From assembly GCF_009763805.1 (NCBI RefSeq), contig NZ_CP046804.1:3286001-3350000 (forward strand): a stretch of DNA of 64,000 bases, written 5' to 3'. Shown one piece after another: positions 38,812 to 49,195 of this stretch. Below the pieces are notes generated by a model. The model ran no database searches, was not told the origin of the DNA, and saw nothing but the letters and a program-made list of their open reading frames with translations. Position 1 is the stretch's first letter. The number at the start of each line of letters is the position of its first letter. A program made the translations under genes and the position numbers. The DNA is from Vibrio cidicii (lineage in GTDB: Bacteria; Pseudomonadota; Gammaproteobacteria; Enterobacterales; Vibrionaceae).

Positions 38812-40137
38812 CTATTTTTTCGCAATCAAACCCGCATCGACATCGAGAATATCCTGTTCACTCAGGGTGCCCACAGCTTGACGCAATTGCAGCACGCTCA
38901 GGATGTAGTTGTAACGAGCATCAGAGAGGTTTTTGTTGGCATCGTAGAGACGGCGAGTGGCATCTAACACGTCAACGATGGTGCGAGTGCCTACATCAAA
39001 GCCCGCTTCGGTTGCTTCCAGTGCGGATTTCGCTGAGACAACGGATTGCTCATAAGCGCGTAGCGCACCGATTGACGCATTGATGTTATTCTTTTGTGCA
39101 CGCACTTCTTTGACCACACCACGGTAAGTGGCTTCCAAATCTTGGCTGGTTGCTACGTAATTGAACTCAGCTTGTTTGGTTTGTGAGGTGATATTACCAC
39201 CGGTATACAAAGGTACGTTCAGGTTAAGGCCAATATTGAAGTTGTTGGTTGTGCCGTCAGAACTTTCACTGCTACCAATATCGGCGTAGTTGTAGCCACC
39301 ATCGAGCGTAAGAGAAGGCAGATGACCAGAGCTGGCCAGAGAAATGTTCTCTTTAGCGATGTCAGTGGCAATACGTGCTGACAGCAAGCTGAGGTTTTTC
39401 TCTTGGGCCTCTTCGATCAACGCTTCTGCAGGAGTGCTTGAGCGGCTAGCGGTGAAACGTTTGGTGTCCAGCACATTCAGGTTCTTATGCTCTTGTCCTG
39501 TGATCTCACGTAGCGCTTCGTAGCTGTTGGTTAGGCTGTTTTCGGCCAATACTTCATCAGCCAAAACGCCATCGTACTGTGCTTGCGCGTCGTGCACGTC
39601 GGTAATTGCGGACAAACCGACTTCAAAACGCTGCTTGGTTTGCTCAAGCTGACGCGCAACGGCAGCTTTTTCTGCACGGACAAAATCCAAGTTATCTTGC
39701 GCTTTAAGAACCGCAAAATACGCTTGTGCGACACGCAGGATCAAGGCTTGTTGTGTTGCCGCGTAAGAGGCATCTGCTTGACGAGCGGTTTTCTCGGCGT
39801 TGTCTAGCGTAATCCAAGAGGAACGCTTGTAGAGTTCCTGAGAAAAACTGATGCCGGCAGAAAGGGTATTTTGGTCATTATCACGTGAGCCGCCCGCGTC
39901 TAAATCGGTATCACCACGGGTCAGGTTGTACCCTGCGGTCAAATTAATTTGTGGCAACAAGCTGCTGCGACTTGAGGTGATCGCTTCAAAAGCAGCATCA
40001 CGCTTTGCTTTGACACTTAGCAGTTGTGGATCATTTTGTTTAGAGAGATCGTAAATCTCTGCCAGAGAATCAGCCCAAGCCGATGTGTTGAGGCCGCCTA
40101 GTACTGCACCGATAAGCAGTGGAAGCAGTTTTTTCAT
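38812..40137 (-). CDS. tolC: Outer membrane efflux channel TolC
   Basis: A trimeric outer-membrane channel-tunnel for RND pumps and type I secretion. 441 residues. The signal peptide MKKLLPLLIGAVLGGLNTSAWA is followed by SLAEIYDLSKQNDPQLL. Two repeats of the OEP domain with long heptad helices follow. ATG 40137 is chosen because the in-frame upstream codons would put charged residues before the signal peptide. It is divergent from nudF, as in E. coli. Confidence 0.96.
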   Translation of the reverse strand: MKKLLPLLIGAVLGGLNTSAWADSLAEIYDLSKQNDPQLLSVKAKRDAAFEAITSSRSSLLPQINLTAGYNLTRGDTDLDAGGSRDNDQNTLSAGISFSQELYKRSSWITLDNAEKTARQADASYAATQQALILRVAQAYFAVLKAQDNLDFVRAEKAAVARQLEQTKQRFEVGLSAITDVHDAQAQYDGVLADEVLAENSLTNSYEALREITGQEHKNLNVLDTKRFTASRSSTPAEALIEEAQEKNLSLLSARIATDIAKENISLASSGHLPSLTLDGGYNYADIGSSESSDGTTNNFNIGLNLNVPLYTGGNITSQTKQAEFNYVATSQDLEATYRGVVKEVRAQKNNINASIGALRAYEQSVVSAKSALEATEAGFDVGTRTIVDVLDATRRLYDANKNLSDARYNYILSVLQLRQAVGTLSEQDILDVDAGLIAKK

Positions 40138-40365
40138 TTTTTCATTCCTGCCGTTTATAGTTTGATTAATTCCCAAGAGTCTAACCTAAGTTGCTGGATA
40201 TTTACCCTAAATTCTGCATTTTTTCTTAGTAGCTGTCCACTTGTATAATAAAAACATCAACAATACTAAAAAATTTTAGAACAATTATATGAAAAGTTGA
40301 GCCAAGTCCTTTGAGTCATGTTTAAACAGTGAGTACACTACAAGATTCACTCAGTGAGGTGTCCG

Positions 40366-41001
40366 ATGCAACAGTATGACAATAAACCCGGTGTTTTTAC
40401 TCCCAACGATGTAGACGTGCAGGCCAAAGAGACCTTATTTAAAGGTTTCTTTAAAATGGTGAAATACCGATTTCGCCACAAACTGTTTGCTGGTGGCTGG
40501 AGTAATGTGATCGAACGCGAAATGTTTGAACGTGGTCATGCTGCTGCAATGCTGCCTTATGATCCTGTGCGCGATGAAGTGGTGTTGATTGAGCAGATCC
40601 GTGTCGGCGCCTTAGAGCACAACCATCCGTGGCAGATGGAAATCGTCGCAGGCATGATCGATCGCGACGAATCGGCTGAAGAGGTGGTACGTCGAGAAGC
40701 GGAAGAAGAAGCGGGTATCTCGGTCAACAATATCCACGCGATTGTCTCCTACTACCCTTCGGCGGGTGGATGCTCTGAAAAACTGGATGTTTTCATTGGT
40801 GAAGTTGATGCATCTAAAGCATCTGGCATTCATGGTTTAGACTATGAAGATGAGGATATTCGTGTTCACGTGATGAGCCGCTCGCAAGCGTATGATTTAG
40901 TAAGAGAAGGTAAAATCGAGAACGGTGCCTCAATTATCGCTTTGCAATGGTTAGAGTTAAATCACTTGCAGTTAAAGTCGCAGTGGTTGGAGAAGGGGTG
41001 A
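40366..41001 (+). CDS. nudF: ADP-ribose diphosphatase
   Basis: A Nudix hydrolase that splits ADP-ribose to AMP and ribose-5-phosphate. 211 residues. The Nudix box begins at GMIDRDESAEEVVRREAEEE near residue 98 and carries all conserved Gly, Arg and Glu positions. GAGG upstream of ATG 40366 decides the start over GTG 40354. Its stop overlaps the yqiB start (TGATG). First gene of nudF-yqiB-cpdA-yqiA. Confidence 0.95.
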   Translation: MQQYDNKPGVFTPNDVDVQAKETLFKGFFKMVKYRFRHKLFAGGWSNVIEREMFERGHAAAMLPYDPVRDEVVLIEQIRVGALEHNHPWQMEIVAGMIDRDESAEEVVRREAEEEAGISVNNIHAIVSYYPSAGGCSEKLDVFIGEVDASKASGIHGLDYEDEDIRVHVMSRSQAYDLVREGKIENGASIIALQWLELNHLQLKSQWLEKG

Positions 41002-41450
41002 TGGTGCAGGTCGCAGTTAAAAAACCGTATAACGTTGATTTGGCTGGGTTAATGAGAACCTACGAAACCAATTATGCCAAATTGAACGCGCTGCTGCCTT
41101 TTCAAGCTGAGGTAGGAGAGGTGCGCTGCTACCAAGTGGCCAATATGGTTTATCAACTGACAGTGAAAGAGGTCACAAAATACACCACGATAGTGGAGGT
41201 ATGTCAGAGTGATGAGGCGCCAGTATTTCCTTTGCCAACGATGTCTGTCAGGCTTTATCACGATGCCAGAGTCGCTGAGGTGCTCTCCAGTGGCGACCAC
41301 TCCCGTTTTAAAGCGAAATACGACTACCCGAATGACAAGTTAATGCAGAAAGATGAAAAACATCAGCTCAATGCATTTCTCGGTGAATGGCTCACGTTTT
41401 GCCTCAAGAGCGGTATCAGTCGAGCGCCAATAACATTTAAAGAAGAATAA
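41001..41450 (+). CDS. yqiB: DUF1249 protein YqiB
   Basis: A 149-residue cytoplasmic protein of unknown function, conserved with nudF and cpdA. VKKPYNVDLAGLMRTYETNY at the start and LPTMSVRLYHDARVAEVLS in the middle are family hallmarks. The ATG overlaps the nudF stop by one base, so the two are translationally coupled. Confidence 0.9.
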   Translation: MVQVAVKKPYNVDLAGLMRTYETNYAKLNALLPFQAEVGEVRCYQVANMVYQLTVKEVTKYTTIVEVCQSDEAPVFPLPTMSVRLYHDARVAEVLSSGDHSRFKAKYDYPNDKLMQKDEKHQLNAFLGEWLTFCLKSGISRAPITFKEE

Positions 41451-41468
41451 CAGAGTCAGGTTTTCATT

Positions 41469-42284
41469 TTGCAACATACAACCAGCGACACGAGCAGCAT
41501 AAAGCTGCTGCAAATAACCGATACTCATCTGTTTGCGACCGATGAGGGCAGCTTATTAAGTGTCAAAACGCTTCAGAGTTTTCAGGCGGTCGTCGAGCAG
41601 GTCATACAGCGCCAAGTGGCGTTTGACTATGTACTGGCAACGGGCGATATCTCACAAGACCACAGCGCACACTCTTATCAGCATTTTGCTAAGGGCATAG
41701 CGCCGCTGCAAAAGCCGTGTTTCTGGTTGCCGGGAAACCACGACTATAAACCGAATATGTCGAGTGTGCTGCCTTCTTCGCAAATCACCGCGCCGGAATA
41801 TGTTGCGTTGGGCGAGCATTGGCAGATGGTCTTGCTGGATTCTCAGGTGGTTGGCGTGCCTCATGGCCGTTTAAGTGACAGTCAACTGGCCTTGCTAGAA
41901 GAAAAACTGGCCAGCAACCCCAGTAAACATACCTTAATTTTACTGCATCACCATCCGCTGCTGGTAGGGAGCGCTTGGCTTGACCAACACACCTTGAAAG
42001 ATGCTGAGGTATTTTGGGAGATCGTTTATCGCTATCCCAATGTCAAAGGCATTGTGTGCGGCCATGTGCATCAGGATATGAATCGCATGCACCACGGCAT
42101 CCGCGTGATGGCCACGCCGTCAACCTGCGTTCAGTTTAAACCCAACTCTGATGATTTCGCTTTGGATAATGTCTCTCCCGGTTGGCGAGAGTTGCAGTTG
42201 CACGCCGATGGCGAGATCACGACCCAAGTCCAGCGTTTGAGTGCTGGAAGCTTTTTACCCGACTTTACTTCGAGTGGATATTGA
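41469..42284 (+). CDS. cpdA: 3',5'-cyclic-AMP phosphodiesterase
   Basis: Hydrolyses cAMP and so tunes CRP-dependent regulation. A class III metallophosphoesterase of 271 residues. The metal motifs are in order: QITDTHLF, ATGDISQDH, PGNHDYK, LLHHHPLLV and CGHVHQD. The start is taken as TTG 41469 with CAGG upstream; no ATG fits the conserved start. It affects the same CRP system predicted to act on mtlA in this window. Confidence 0.92.
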   Translation: MQHTTSDTSSIKLLQITDTHLFATDEGSLLSVKTLQSFQAVVEQVIQRQVAFDYVLATGDISQDHSAHSYQHFAKGIAPLQKPCFWLPGNHDYKPNMSSVLPSSQITAPEYVALGEHWQMVLLDSQVVGVPHGRLSDSQLALLEEKLASNPSKHTLILLHHHPLLVGSAWLDQHTLKDAEVFWEIVYRYPNVKGIVCGHVHQDMNRMHHGIRVMATPSTCVQFKPNSDDFALDNVSPGWRELQLHADGEITTQVQRLSAGSFLPDFTSSGY

Positions 42285-42285
42285 T

Positions 42286-42877
42286 ATGACAGAGAAAAAG
42301 CCCTCTTTATTACTTTATATTCACGGTTTTAACAGCTCCCCTCTGTCATTGAAAGCGCAACTGATGCAGCAATACTGCCAGTTGCATCGCCCGGATATCG
42401 AAGTGGTGGTGCCGCAACTGCCCAGTTTCCCCAAGCAAGCAGCCGATTTTTTGTTGTCCCTTGTTACCCAGTATCACGCAACACACCAAATTGGTTTGGT
42501 CGGCAGTTTCGCTCGGAGGGTATTTGTCGACTTGGCTCAATGATCAATTTGGTTTTCGCGCCGTGGTGGTTAATCCGGCGGTCAAACCTTATGAGCTGCT
42601 CGCGGATTATCTTGGCCCGCAAACCAATCCTTATACGCACGAAAGCTATACACTTGAAAGTGTGCATATTGACGAGCTCAAAGCTCTTGAGGTAAAACGC
42701 ATCGCTTCGCCAGAAGATTTCTGGCTGCTGCAACAGACCGGAGATGAAGTGCTCGATTATCGTCAGGCGGTAGACAAATTTGCTGCCAGCCGACAGACGG
42801 TGGAAGAGGGGGGCGATCATAGCTTTGTTGGCTTTGAACGTTATCCTGAGCAAATTATCACTTTCCTTGAGTTATAA
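42286..42877 (+). CDS. yqiA: Esterase YqiA (UPF0227), frameshifted in this read
   Basis: A small alpha/beta-hydrolase, 196 residues after repair. LLLYIHGFNSSP is the oxyanion region, and the nucleophile lies in VGSSLGGYLSTW. The C-terminal GGDHSFVGFERY holds the catalytic His. The frame breaks at GGCAGTTTCGCTC (42502-42514). Deleting one T restores that elbow. The E. coli homologue hydrolyses short-chain acyl esters. ATG 42286 starts one base after the cpdA stop, so the genes are coupled. Confidence 0.92.
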
Positions 42878-43102
42878 CTCCCTTCACTTTGTACAGGATT
42901 GGGGAAGGCTCATAGTTTTGCAGCTCATATCCAACCGTTTCTTGACATAGCCGGGCCGCTTTCCGACTATGTTTTCCGAATCCAGCTACCGTGTAGCACA
43001 CAGGGCCAAACCTGTGAGTAACAGGGTAGCTTTTTCGTTGTCTGTGTTTGAGATGAGCAAGTTCTACAGACAACAGGTAAATATTGAGAACGATTCCGTA
43101 TT

Positions 43103-44983
43103 ATGACTGAACAATATAATGCTGGTGCCATTGAAGTACTGAATGGTCTTGAACCAGTACGTCGCCGACCAGGGATGTATACGGATACCACGCGCCCCAA
43201 CCACTTAGGTCAAGAGGTGATCGACAACAGTGTCGACGAAGCGCTGGCCGGACATGCCTCCAAAGTACAAGTCATCTTGCATGCAGACCAATCACTGGAA
43301 GTGATCGACGACGGTCGCGGCATGCCTGTCGATATCCACCCGGAAGAAAAGGTCTCGGGCGTTGAGCTTATTCTCTGTAAGCTGCACGCTGGCGGTAAAT
43401 TTTCCAATAAAAACTATCAGTTTTCCGGTGGTCTACACGGGGTAGGTATCTCGGTGGTCAACGCTCTGTCCAAACGGGTGGAGGTGACGGTACGTCGTGA
43501 TGGTCAAGTCTACGAAATTGCCTTCGAACATGGTGACAAAGTTTCCGATCTTACCGTCACAGGCACGTGTGGTCGACGCAATCGTGGTACCAGTGTGCAC
43601 TTTTGGCCAGACGCCAAATATTTTGATTCCGCTAATTTTTCCGTCACACGCCTTGTCAATAACTTGCGTGCTAAAGCGGTACTGTGCCCCGGATTAGAAA
43701 TCACTTTCAGCGATAAAGTGAATAACCAGGAGTATCAGTGGCGGTATCAAGATGGGCTGAAAGACTACCTGTTTGAAGGCGTGAAAGGCTACACCTTGTT
43801 GCCCGAAGAGCCGTTTACCGGCGCTTTCTCGGCGGAAACTGAAGCCGCAGATTGGGCGGTCATTTGGTTGCCGGAAGGCGGTGAGATGATCACCGAAAGC
43901 TACGTTAACCTTATTCCAACGGCGCAAGGCGGCACGCATGTGAACGGCTTACGCCAAGGTTTATTGGACGCGATGCGTGAGTTCTGCGAGTTCCGCAATC
44001 TGCTGCCACGTGGGGTAAAATTGACGGGCGAGGACGTTTTTGACCGTTGTGCCTACGTCCTGTCGGTGAAGATACAAGACCCGCAATTTGCTGGCCAAAC
44101 CAAAGAGCGTCTATCGTCTCGTCAAACCGCTGCGTTTGTCTCCGGTGTGGTGAAAGACACTTTCAGCCTTTGGCTCAACGAAAAGCCGCAGCTTGCTGAG
44201 CAACTGGCTGAAGTGTGTATTGCCAATGCCCACCGCCGCATGCGTGCCAGCAAAAAAGTGGTGCGTAAGAAGGTGGCCTCGGGCCCTGCGCTACCCGGCA
44301 AGCTGACCGACTGCTCGGTGCAAGATCTCAATCGTACCGAAATATTCTTTGTCGAAGGGGACTCGGCGGGCGGCTCTGCCAAGCAAGCGCGTGATCGTGA
44401 GTTCCAAGCAGTGATGCCGCTGCGCGGTAAGATTTTGAATACCTGGGAAGTTTCGGCCGATCAAGTACTGGCTTCACAGGAAGTGCACGACATTTCGGTT
44501 GCGCTGGGCATTGATCCCGACAGCGACAACTTAGAAAGCCTGCGCTACGGCAAAATCTGTATCCTCGCTGATGCGGACTCTGATGGGCTGCACATCGCGA
44601 CACTGCTGTGCGCGCTGTTTACCCGTCATTTCCGCGCTCTAGTGGAAGCGGGCCATATCTATGTCGCCATGCCGCCGCTGTATCGTATCGACTGTGGTAA
44701 AGAGGTGTTCTACGCCCTCGATGATGCAGAAAAAGAGGGTATTTTGGAGCGCCTCAGTCAGAAGAAAGCCAAAATAAACGTACAACGCTTCAAAGGCTTG
44801 GGTGAAATGAACCCGCTGCAATTGCGTGAGACCACCATGGATCCGAATACGCGTCGTCTGGTGCAGCTCACCATTGATGATTCCGAAGCAACCATGGAAA
44901 TGATGGATATGCTGCTGGGTAAGAAGCGTGCCGACGACCGTCGATCTTGGTTGCAAAACAACGGCGATATGGCAGAGGTTTAA
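43103..44983 (+). CDS. parE: DNA topoisomerase IV subunit B
   Basis: The ATPase subunit of topoisomerase IV, needed to unlink daughter chromosomes. 626 residues. The GHKL ATPase has EVIDNSVDEAL and DDGRGMPVD near residues 35-80. The TOPRIM domain has VEGDSAGGSAKQARDR near residue 418 and ILADADSDGLHIATL near residue 490. It is separated by three bases from parC. The 225-base spacer from yqiA holds no clear gene. Confidence 0.97.
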   Translation: MTEQYNAGAIEVLNGLEPVRRRPGMYTDTTRPNHLGQEVIDNSVDEALAGHASKVQVILHADQSLEVIDDGRGMPVDIHPEEKVSGVELILCKLHAGGKFSNKNYQFSGGLHGVGISVVNALSKRVEVTVRRDGQVYEIAFEHGDKVSDLTVTGTCGRRNRGTSVHFWPDAKYFDSANFSVTRLVNNLRAKAVLCPGLEITFSDKVNNQEYQWRYQDGLKDYLFEGVKGYTLLPEEPFTGAFSAETEAADWAVIWLPEGGEMITESYVNLIPTAQGGTHVNGLRQGLLDAMREFCEFRNLLPRGVKLTGEDVFDRCAYVLSVKIQDPQFAGQTKERLSSRQTAAFVSGVVKDTFSLWLNEKPQLAEQLAEVCIANAHRRMRASKKVVRKKVASGPALPGKLTDCSVQDLNRTEIFFVEGDSAGGSAKQARDREFQAVMPLRGKILNTWEVSADQVLASQEVHDISVALGIDPDSDNLESLRYGKICILADADSDGLHIATLLCALFTRHFRALVEAGHIYVAMPPLYRIDCGKEVFYALDDAEKEGILERLSQKKAKINVQRFKGLGEMNPLQLRETTMDPNTRRLVQLTIDDSEATMEMMDMLLGKKRADDRRSWLQNNGDMAEV

Positions 44984-44986
44984 TAG

Positions 44987-47263
44987 ATGTCTACAGAAAT
45001 TACCTACGATGGCGTCGAACAGTTGCCAATGCGCAAGTTCACTGAAGACGCTTATCTCAACTACTCGATGTACGTGATCATGGACCGTGCCTTGCCATAC
45101 ATTGGCGATGGCTTAAAACCGGTTCAGCGTCGCATCATTTATGCGATGTCAGAGCTCGGCCTGTCTGCATCAGCAAAATACAAAAAATCGGCGCGTACGG
45201 TTGGTGACGTGCTGGGTAAGTATCACCCGCACGGTGATTCTGCCTGTTACGAAGCCATGGTACTGATGGCACAGCCATTTTCTTACCGTTATCCGCTGGT
45301 GGATGGCCAAGGAAACTGGGGTGCGCCGGACGATCCGAAATCGTTCGCCGCGATGCGTTATACCGAAGCGAAACTGTCTAAATTTGCCGATGTACTGCTC
45401 GGCGAACTGGGTCAAGGCACGGTCGAGTGGCAAGCAAACTTTGATGGCACGATGAAAGAGCCGAAAATGTTGCCTGCGCGTTTGCCGCATATTTTGCTTA
45501 ACGGCGTGACGGGCATTGCGGTGGGGATGGCGACCGATATACCACCACACAATGTGCGTGAAGTGGCGGACGCAACCATCCATTTGATTGACCATCCACA
45601 GGCTACGCTGCCTGATCTGATGCAGTTCGTCAAAGGGCCGGATTATCCAACCGAGGCAGAAATTACCTCACCAGCGTCAGATCTGGAGAAGATCTATCGC
45701 ACTGGCCGAGGTAGCATCAAAATGCGCGCGGTATGGCATAAAGAGAGCGCTGATATCGTCATCACCGCGCTACCGCATCAGGTGTCTGGCGCCAAGCTAC
45801 TTGAGCAGATCGCCGGGCAAATGCGCGCCAAAAAGCTGCCGATGGTCGAAGATTTACGTGATGAATCGGATCACGAAAACCCAACGCGCATCGTGATTGT
45901 GCCACGCTCTAACCGTGTTGATTGCGAACAACTGATGAACCATTTGTTTGCTTCAACTGACTTGGAGAAGAGCTACCGAGTAAACCTCAACATGATTGGC
46001 CTCGACAACCGTCCTCAGGTCAAAGGTTTAGTACAAATTCTGGCCGAATGGATTGAGTTTCGCCGCGAGACTGTTCGCCGCCGCTTGCAATATCGTCTGG
46101 ACAAAGTGCTGGCGCGTTTGCACATCTTAGAAGGTTTGTTGATCGCGTATCTCAACATCGATGAGGTGATTGAGATCATTCGCACCGAAGATGATCCTAA
46201 AGCGGTGTTGATGGCGAGATTCGCCATTACCGATATTCAAGCTGACGCGATTCTGGATACCAAACTTCGTCACCTAGCGAAGCTCGAAGAGATGAAGATC
46301 CGCGGCGAGCAAGATGAGCTAGAAAAAGAACGCAAGAAGCTCGAAGAGTTACTTGGCTCTGAGCGCCGTTTGAATACGCTGCTGAAAAAAGAGATCAAAG
46401 CTGACGCCGAGAAATTCGGTGACGATCGCCGATCTCCGCTTATCGAACGTGAAGAAGCGAAAGCACTCACCGAGCGTGATTTGCTGCCGAATGAAGCGAT
46501 CACTGTGGTGCTGTCGGAAAAAGGCTGGATCCGTCATGCCAAAGGACATGAAGTCGATTGCGAAGGGCTAAGCTACAAAGCGGGCGACAGTTATCTTGCT
46601 CATGCATGCGGTAAGAGCAACCAGCAAGTGGTGCTGTTTGGCTCGGATGGGCGCAGCTATTCGCTCGAGTCGCATACTTTACCGTCCGCGCGTGGGCAAG
46701 GTGAGCCGATTACAGGCCGACTCAACATCACGCCGGGTAGCAGTATTCGTCAATTGGTGATGGGAGAAGAGGATCAGCTGTGGCTGGTGGGTTCGGATGC
46801 GGGTTACGGTTTTGTCTGTAAAGGCAGTGACTTACTATCGAAAAACCGCAGTGGTAAGGCGCTCGTCACCTTGCCCGAAAATGCCGAAGTGATGACGCCA
46901 TCGGCGGTGCTGGATCTGGATAATGATGACATCCTTGCCATTACTAACCAAGGGCGTATGTTGATGTTCCCGATCAAGGATTTGCCGCAGCTTGGTAAAG
47001 GCAAAGGCAACAAGATCATCAATATCCCCGCAGCCAAAGCCAAATCGAAAGAGGAAGTGTTGTCTCACCTTGTCGCGTTGCCAAAAGGGGTGTCATTAAC
47101 CCTATATGCTGGCAAACGTAAACTGGGACTCAAACCGAGCGATCTGGAGAATTTCCGTGGTGAACGTGGTCGTCGTGGCGGCTTGCTACCGCGTGGTTTG
47201 CAGCGGGTCACTCGGATCGAAATTGAATCCTCCGACAGTGAGATTGCGCCAGAGCAAGAGTAA
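44987..47263 (+). CDS. parC: DNA topoisomerase IV subunit A
   Basis: The DNA-cleaving subunit of topoisomerase IV. 758 residues. The catalytic tyrosine is in [13 protein letters not shown] near residue 124. The quinolone-resistance region reads [15 protein letters not shown], with Ser85 and Glu89 as in susceptible vibrios. C-terminal beta-pinwheel repeats follow residue 500. It is co-transcribed with parE. A terminator follows, with a group II intron immediately behind it. Confidence 0.97.
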   Translation: MSTEITYDGVEQLPMRKFTEDAYLNYSMYVIMDRALPYIGDGLKPVQRRIIYAMSELGLSASAKYKKSARTVGDVLGKYHPHGDSACYEAMVLMAQPFSYRYPLVDGQGNWGAPDDPKSFAAMRYTEAKLSKFADVLLGELGQGTVEWQANFDGTMKEPKMLPARLPHILLNGVTGIAVGMATDIPPHNVREVADATIHLIDHPQATLPDLMQFVKGPDYPTEAEITSPASDLEKIYRTGRGSIKMRAVWHKESADIVITALPHQVSGAKLLEQIAGQMRAKKLPMVEDLRDESDHENPTRIVIVPRSNRVDCEQLMNHLFASTDLEKSYRVNLNMIGLDNRPQVKGLVQILAEWIEFRRETVRRRLQYRLDKVLARLHILEGLLIAYLNIDEVIEIIRTEDDPKAVLMARFAITDIQADAILDTKLRHLAKLEEMKIRGEQDELEKERKKLEELLGSERRLNTLLKKEIKADAEKFGDDRRSPLIEREEAKALTERDLLPNEAITVVLSEKGWIRHAKGHEVDCEGLSYKAGDSYLAHACGKSNQQVVLFGSDGRSYSLESHTLPSARGQGEPITGRLNITPGSSIRQLVMGEEDQLWLVGSDAGYGFVCKGSDLLSKNRSGKALVTLPENAEVMTPSAVLDLDNDDILAITNQGRMLMFPIKDLPQLGKGKGNKIINIPAAKAKSKEEVLSHLVALPKGVSLTLYAGKRKLGLKPSDLENFRGERGRRGGLLPRGLQRVTRIEIESSDSEIAPEQE

Positions 47264-47269
47264 AGTAGA

Positions 47270-47291
47270 CCCCAGCATAGCGCTGGGGTTT
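47270..47291 (+). terminator. Terminator of parC
   Basis: ACCCCAGC / GCTGGGGT with a short loop and a TTTGTCATT tail. It is probably also the original terminator of the convergent degS gene, from which the intron now separates it. Confidence 0.85.
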
Positions 47292-47297
47292 GTCATT

Positions 47298-49187
47298 GTG
47301 CGCCGAGCATGGCGTTGATCTAGGAGGTGAAAGTCCTCTACGGGCTCAGTCGAGCGAGAACCGTTAGCCTATGCAAGGGTGTTCACCGTGAGGTGAAACC
47401 TGAAGGAAGCAAACGGCAAAACTTGGTTGTGACGAACAGAAATCTGATAGTAGGCCTGTACAACTTGGGTAACCTAGCAATAGATAGAATAGCCCAATGC
47501 CTCGACGGGAAGTGTGTATAGGTAAATCAGGCACGGCCAAGGGAAAGAGCAACGTCTTACCTCGGGAGATCTCATTGCCTGTCTCAGATGAGACTAACAC
47601 AACAGTGATGTTGTGTGATGGGTAATGAGAAGTCAGCAGAAGGCATAGTACTTTGAGGAAGTACAACTCAAAGGAAGGCCAGAACTGAATATATCAAGAA
47701 GCAGTCACTAGACACTCAATCATGTGGAGTCATAGCAAGATGAAAATCATCTCTACGGCCCAATGGGCGATACCGCAAGTAAAGCTCATGGTCACGAAGA
47801 ATGACAAGCATGATCGGCGTAGAAAGGAGGACGAGTCTTGGTGACCCCCACTCCGCTGATGGAACAAATCAGCTCCTCAGCGAATTTGAACCATGCCCTT
47901 CGACGCGTGAAGAAGAACAAGGGGTGCGCAGGTGTCGACAGACTCGACATCGCAGCGACCATCTCTAAACTTCGACAAGCTTCAAACGGGCAAGCGCTCC
48001 GCCAGAGTCTTCTGGACGGAAGCTACCAACCTCAACCTGTTCTGGGTGTAGAAATCCCTAAAACGACTGGTGGCGTCAGGCAATTAGGCATCCCCACGGT
48101 ACTGGATAGGATAGTCCAACAGGCGATCACATCAGTACTGTCAGACATCTATGAGCCGAAGTTCTCCAACAGCAGTTATGGGTTCAGGCCAAACCGCAGT
48201 GCGCATCATGCGCTTGCGGCAGCAAGCCGCTATATCAGAGAAGGGCGGGGTTATGTAGTGGATATCGATCTAGCCAAATACTTCGACACGGTGAACCATG
48301 ATAGGCTGATGCACAGATTATCTAAGGACATCAGTGATAAACGAGTATTAAAGCTCATCAGGTCCTATCTACAGGCAGGCTTAATGCGAGATGGGTTAGT
48401 AGAGCGAAGACAACGAGGAACACCACAGGGTGGTCCATTATCTCCGTTACTCTCTAATATCGTATTAGATGAACTGGACAAAGAGTTAGAGCGAAGAGGG
48501 CATAAGTTCTGTCGATATGCAGATGACTGCCAAATCTACGTTCGTAGTGAGGAAGCCGCCCATCGAGTCAAAGAGTCGATAACGGAGTTTCTTGGAGCAG
48601 AAGCTAAAGCTCACGGTAAACCGTGAGAAAAGTGCAGCGACAAGAGTGACGGAGCGAGCCTACCTAAGCCATAGCTTCAAGATAGACGGAACCCTTCTGA
48701 TATCAAAATCGGCACAAGCTCAAATGAAGAAGCGAGTGCGGAAAATAACGAAGCGAAATCGAGGTCGAGAGTTATCGGTAATCATCACCGAGTTAACCCA
48801 ATACCTACGAGGTTGGCAGCACTACTTCAAGCTCGCCATAGGTCAAAGTGCGATGCAGCGCTTGGACGAATGGATACGGCGTCGGTTGAGATGTTACCGC
48901 CTGAAACAGCGCAAACGCAGATACAGCATAGCGACATGGTTACAACGCCAAGGTGTAACAGAGCGAAATGCGTGGAAACTGGCGATGTCTGATAAAGGGT
49001 GGTGGCGCTTAGCACTCTCGCCCCAGTTGAATCACGCAATGCCACTCAAATGGTTCGAGGAGAGGGGGCTTTACTCATTGAGAGATGGGTATGAGTCACT
49101 AAAGGTATATTCGGAACCGCCGTATGCGACCCACGCTTGTACGGTGGTGTGAGAGGATGGAGGCCGTGAGGCCTCCTCCTACTCGAT
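47298..49187 (+). mobile_element. Group II intron with maturase gene, inserted behind the parC terminator
   Basis: The 5' end GTGCG is the group II consensus start. The 3' part has a domain V-like hairpin (about 49114-49149, ACCGCCGTA paired with TACGGTGGT), a domain VI stem (GGAGGCC / GGCCTCC) and the end CTACTCGAT. The 1.9 kb element carries an intron-encoded protein in the domain IV position. It sits directly behind a terminator hairpin, as class C introns do. The eight bases before the insertion, TTGTCATT, are perfectly complementary to AATGACAA at 47800-47807. The class is not settled by eye. The element leaves only eight bases before the degS stop. Confidence 0.85.
47838..49152 (+). CDS. 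ltrA: Group II intron reverse transcriptase/maturase, frameshifted in this read
   Basis: 437 residues after repair. The reverse transcriptase domain has VVDIDLAKYFDTVNHDRL near residue 140, GTPQGGPLSPLLSNIVLDEL near 194-213, and the catalytic YADD at 227-230. A maturase X domain follows; no endonuclease domain is seen. The start is TTG 47838 (or GTG 47841), eight bases after AAAGGAGG. The frame breaks near 48589 at GGAGTTTCTTGG. Deleting one T restores TEFLEQKLKLTVNREKSA. The last codons run into domain V, common in bacterial introns. Because the break has the same motif as the other errors, the protein is probably intact and the element may be mobile. Confidence 0.88.
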
Positions 49188-49195
49188 TTATGAGG

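Noticed and set aside
42858..43073. Minus-strand 71-codon frame between yqiA and parE
   Set aside because: Its tail reads somewhat protein-like, but there is no ribosome-binding sequence, it covers the parE promoter region, and no family is recognisable.
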